NCBI GenBank assembly: GCA_019448385.1
Contig: JAGTXO010000006.1
Location: forward strand, 1,116,001 to 1,180,000
DNA length: 64,000 nucleotides
Direction of reading: 5' to 3'
Source: Diacronema lutheri
Lineage: Eukaryota; Haptophyta; Pavlovophyceae; Pavlovales; Pavlovaceae
Shown: piece after piece, positions 60,966-64,000 of the stretch
How the letters are laid out: each line of letters starts with the position of its first letter
How positions within the stretch are numbered: position 1 is the first letter of the stretch
Position numbers and translations under genes: made by a program
The notes under the pieces: model-generated
Database searches by the model: none
Told to the model about the DNA's origin: nothing
Seen by the model: only the letters and a program-made list of their open reading frames with translations

Positions 60966-63900
60966 ATGGGCGACGATCCGGAGAGGGGCTTCCGCAGCGA
61001 GCACGCGAGCGGGTACCGCGCCGACGCGCAGCAGAGCTCGCGCAGCAGCGGCTCGCGCCACGGCGGCTCGAGCGGCCAGGGCTTTGAAGACCGCGGCGAC
61101 GGCGGCGGGTACGGCCGGCCGTCGTACAACGGCGGCGGCGGGCGCGGCGGCGGCGGCAGCGGCGGGCGCGGGCGCGGCGGGTACAATAGCCGCGGGCAGT
61201 CGTCGCAGCCGCTGCTCGCGCCCGAGCAGAAGCAGTTCGGCACGGTCGTCAACCTGAAGGACTCGTTCGGCTTCATTCAGACTGACGAGGGCGGGCGGAT
61301 CTTCTTCCACTTCTCCGAGGCGCCCGCGCAGCCGGCGCTGCAGTCGGGCGATGCGGTGCTCTTTGGCGTCAGGGATGAGCCGCGCACGGGGAAGACCTGC
61401 GCTATCCAGATCGAGCGCATCTCGCCCGAGGAGCTGCGCGCCGTCGACGTCGACCCGAACCGCGTCATCGGCAATGTGATCGTCCCACCGCGCCGCACGC
61501 GCCGCGACGCCGACGCGTTGATCGGCCGCGTGCAGGTGCAGCAGGTCGGCGCGGAGGGGCGCGACGCGACGGAGCTCCTCTCCTTCGCGGCGAACGATGT
61601 GGCCGAGGACTCGCCCACCCTCTACGCCGGCGACATTGTCGAGTTGAGCGTGTGCACGGAGCGCGTGAGCCGGCGGCGGCGCGCGTGCGCGCTCTCGTTT
61701 CTCGAGTCGACGCTGCCCGCGCTGCAGGGCGCGGTAGCGACGCTCAAGGAGTCGTTTGGCTTCATCAACACGCCGGACTCGTCCGAGCAGTTCTTCTTCC
61801 ACTTCTCGGAACTGCCGTCGGACTTTCGTGCGGACGGCGCGCTGCGCCCAGGGCAGGAGTTTTCCTTCTGCGTCCTCGACGGGACGGACGCGCAGCGAGG
61901 CGCGCCGGGTGGCGGGCGCGGTGGCGCTGGCAGCGGTGCTGGCGCCAGCGGCCAGCAGCCGGCACGGTGCGCAGTGCGCCTCAGGCCGCTACCGCGCGGC
62001 ACGGTGGAGTGGGCGGAGCCCATTCCTGGCGTCTTTCTTGGCGAGCTGCTCGTGGCGAGCCACGACCGGCGGAGTGGCGCAACGTTCTGGCGCATCTCGT
62101 GCACGGCGCGCGTCGCTGACGCCGCCGTTGCGGCCGCGCTCGCCGCCGCGGCCGCGAGCGGCGCCGACGACGAGACGGGCGAAACGGCTCGCAGGCGCGC
62201 CATCATCTCGTTGGCGGAGGGCGCGGCCGGCGTGGTGGCTGCGGTGCCCACGTGCGAAGAGCCGTGCGAGCACGCCGAGCACATCTATTGCTTTGAGCTC
62301 GCGCCTGAACCGCCCGCGGTCGGCGCGACCGCCGCGGCCGCTGCGGGCGCCGCGGGCGCAGCGTCACCGGGCGGAGCAGCCGTTACAAGCGGAGCAGCCG
62401 TTACAAGCGGAGCAGCCGTTACAAGCGATGTGCGTGTCGGCGACGCGGCCGCCGCCGCGGCTGCCGCCGCCGCGCCCGGCGCCGCCAGTGCCGCGCCCGC
62501 CGTGCCGTCGGCTGCTTCGCGCCGTTTCGGGCCTGGCGTGGCCGTTATCTTCGGCCTCGAGCGAGAGCGGCAGAGCGGCACGGTGCGAGCAACGAGCGTG
62601 TGCGCGCTGGCCGACCCGGCGGTGGAGCGCGAGGAGGGCGTGGTGGAGACGGTGAAGGAGACGTTCGGTTTCATTGAGTGCGCCTCGCGCGACGCGCGCG
62701 CCTTCTTCCACGTGTCCGCCCTGCCGGAGGGTACGCGCATGCCGACCTTACAAGGCACTGAGGTGCGCTTTGCATTGCGACCTGCGCCGGCTGGAGGCAA
62801 GTCCGGCGGTGGCGGGCAGCAGGGCGACGGGGGCAAGTGGCTCGCGTACGACCTCGAAATTCTGCCGGCGGGCACGCTCAAGCTCGACGTCATCGAGCAG
62901 CGCGACGTGCCCGGCATCATCCGGAAAGTTCCGGGAAAGGGCGGGAAAGGGCTCGGAACCATCGCGTACGGCCCCGGCCTCGACAAGTCGCTGCAGCCAC
63001 GTGCCGACGCGGCGGGCGCGGCAGCGGGCGACGCGTCCGCCGCGTCAAGCCGCTCGGAGGCCGCCAAGACGCGTGCCGACCTCCGCTCGTGGCGCGTGCG
63101 CGACGCGCCGCCACCGGCGGCCGCGGCGCCCACGACGGAGCAGGCGGCGCGCGCGCCCGCCGACGCGCCGGCGGACGCGGCAGACGCGCCGCCAGCCGCC
63201 GCCGACGCGCCGAACGAGGAGCTCGCGTTAAGCGCACCGTCCGCCGTCGCCGCGGCCCCGGCCGAGGACGGCGCGCAGGCGGCCGCGCCCGCGGCGACGG
63301 CGACGGCGACGGCGTGTGCGCCCGTTGCAGCCGACGCGGAGGTGGTGAAGGGCAAGGACGGCGTGGACAAGGGCGGCACGGAGGACGAGGGCGTGTTCAA
63401 AGCGCATTATCGCCCGTCCGATCTCCAAGATGGCACGCGCGCGGGCGTGGGCGATGAGGTCGTCTTCTCGCTCGTGCGCAGCCAGCGGTCCGGCAAGTTG
63501 GTCGCGCGGAAAGTCCGGCAGAAGCGGCGCACCGGCTGGGTCGATTCGATCCGCGGCTCGTTTGGTACGCGCCCGCGCGGCGCGCCGCGCGCGCGCGCGC
63601 GCGGCGCGAATCGAAAAGCGGCGCGGCGATGGGCGAATCGAAAAGCGGCGCGGCGATGGGCGAATCGAAAAGCGGCGCAGCGATGGGCGAATCAAAAAGC
63701 GGCGCGGCGATGGGCGAATCAAAAAGCGGCGCGGCGATGGGCGAATCAAAAAGCGGCGCGGCGATGGGCGCTGCGCCGCGCCGCGCGTTGACCGTCGCTC
63801 GCGCCGCGTGACGCCGCGTGACGCCACGTGACGCCGCGTGACGCCGCGTGACGCTGCGCTGCGCCGCGCCGCGCCGCGCCGCGCCGCGTCCGTACCGCTC

Positions 63901-64000
63901 GTCGTAGGATTCGTGCGCGCGCACGCTTCCGAGCGAAGCTACTTCTTCCATTTGTCAGAAGTGGTTGACGGTGTAACGGATCTTCGCACGGGCGACGAGG
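60966..64000 (+). CDS. CSDE1: CSDE1/UNR-like multi-cold-shock-domain RNA-binding protein, 3' truncated
   Basis: Exon 1 60966-63564, intron 63565-63907, exon 2 63908 to the right edge (G/GTACGC, GTAG/GA, phase 1), the join giving RGSFGFVRAHASERSYFFHL. N-terminus is an RGG/Gly-rich disordered region. Canonical cold-shock domains begin FGTVVNLKDSFGFIQTDEGG, GAVATLKESFGFINT, GVVETVKETFGFIEC and GWVDSIRGSFGFV, each with the FGFI and FFHxSE RNP motifs, and non-canonical CSD-like blocks lie between them, the alternating design of UNR/CSDE1. Ala/Pro-rich linkers separate domains, one with three AAVTSG repeats. UNR regulates translation and mRNA stability. The gene continues beyond 64000. Confidence 0.88.
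62374..62428 (+). repeat. 18-bp coding repeat in CSDE1-like gene
   Basis: Three copies of GGAGCAGCCGTTACAAGC encoding GAAVTS, in a low-complexity linker. Confidence 0.9.
63608..63769 (+). repeat. 27-bp tandem repeat in CSDE1-like intron
   Basis: Six copies (starts 63608, 63635, 63662, 63689, 63716, 63743) of GAATCGAAAAGCGGCGCGGC+GATGGGC, with a G-to-A change at base 6 in the last three. Followed at about 63807-63852 by ten-base ACGCCGCGTG copies. The repeat keeps an open frame in several phases but lies between a GTACGC donor and a TAG acceptor that restore the cold-shock domain. Confidence 0.9.

Overview
This window is nuclear DNA of a GC-rich, compact, intron-containing eukaryotic microbe, most likely a photosynthetic alga. 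A haptophyte is my best guess (inference). The evidence: typical eukaryotic genes (RCC1, ORC1, NMD3, Beclin, exosome CSL4, eIF2B, ERO1); short introns, nearly all starting GTGCGC, GTGCGT, GTGAGC, GTCCGC or GTACGC and ending in AG; cilium genes (LRRC49, CEP20, dynein LC8); an AP2/ERF protein; SPPPP-type hydroxyproline-rich wall proteins; and autonomous histidine and lipoate metabolism. I see no operons, rRNA, tRNA, CRISPR array or intact transposon.

I support 39 protein-coding genes, two of them cut by the window edges, and resolved about 26 introns by joining reading frames at consensus sites so that family similarity continues across the junction. Layout: 1-13 kb holds a kynurenine-monooxygenase-like enzyme, a GT8 glycosyltransferase, PLAA/Doa1, eIF2B-gamma, LRRC49 and a kinesin-derived coiled-coil protein. 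13-23 kb holds two tandem SPPPP proteins, an LRR protein, an LCAT/PDAT-like acyltransferase, a DUF5672 protein, ERO1 and a TMEM164-like protein. 23-31 kb holds a POLE4/NF-YC-type histone-fold protein, a cyclic-nucleotide phosphodiesterase, CSL4, RCC1 with an FG-rich N-terminus, an unknown protein and CEP20. 31-41 kb holds PSMG2, Beclin 1, AP2/ERF, NSUN6, a membrane-anchored ankyrin protein, an NADH pyrophosphatase and TMEM128. 41-52 kb holds dynein LC8, a HisD-HisG fusion, PHD-ORC1, two small membrane proteins, NMD3 and a nucleotide-sugar transporter. 52-64 kb holds an SLC44/CTL transporter, an MFSD5/MOT2 transporter, a Voa1/Ac45-like protein, LipB, an S1-S4-like membrane protein and a CSDE1/UNR protein running off the right edge.

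The gene order is strikingly head-to-head: 13 divergent pairs (26 of 39 genes) have start codons about 31 to 190 bp apart and must share short promoters. Convergent 3' ends often carry G/C homopolymers. The most notable single item is the gene at 42069-44838, which joins histidinol dehydrogenase (last two steps of histidine synthesis) to a long-form ATP phosphoribosyltransferase (first, feedback-controlled step). Other unusual architectures are RCC1 with nucleoporin-like FG repeats, a kinesin head that has lost its nucleotide-binding motifs, and a channel-like S1-S4 protein with no visible pore.

Limits: start codons and splice sites are read by eye without transcripts; family names rest on motif recognition, not on a database search.
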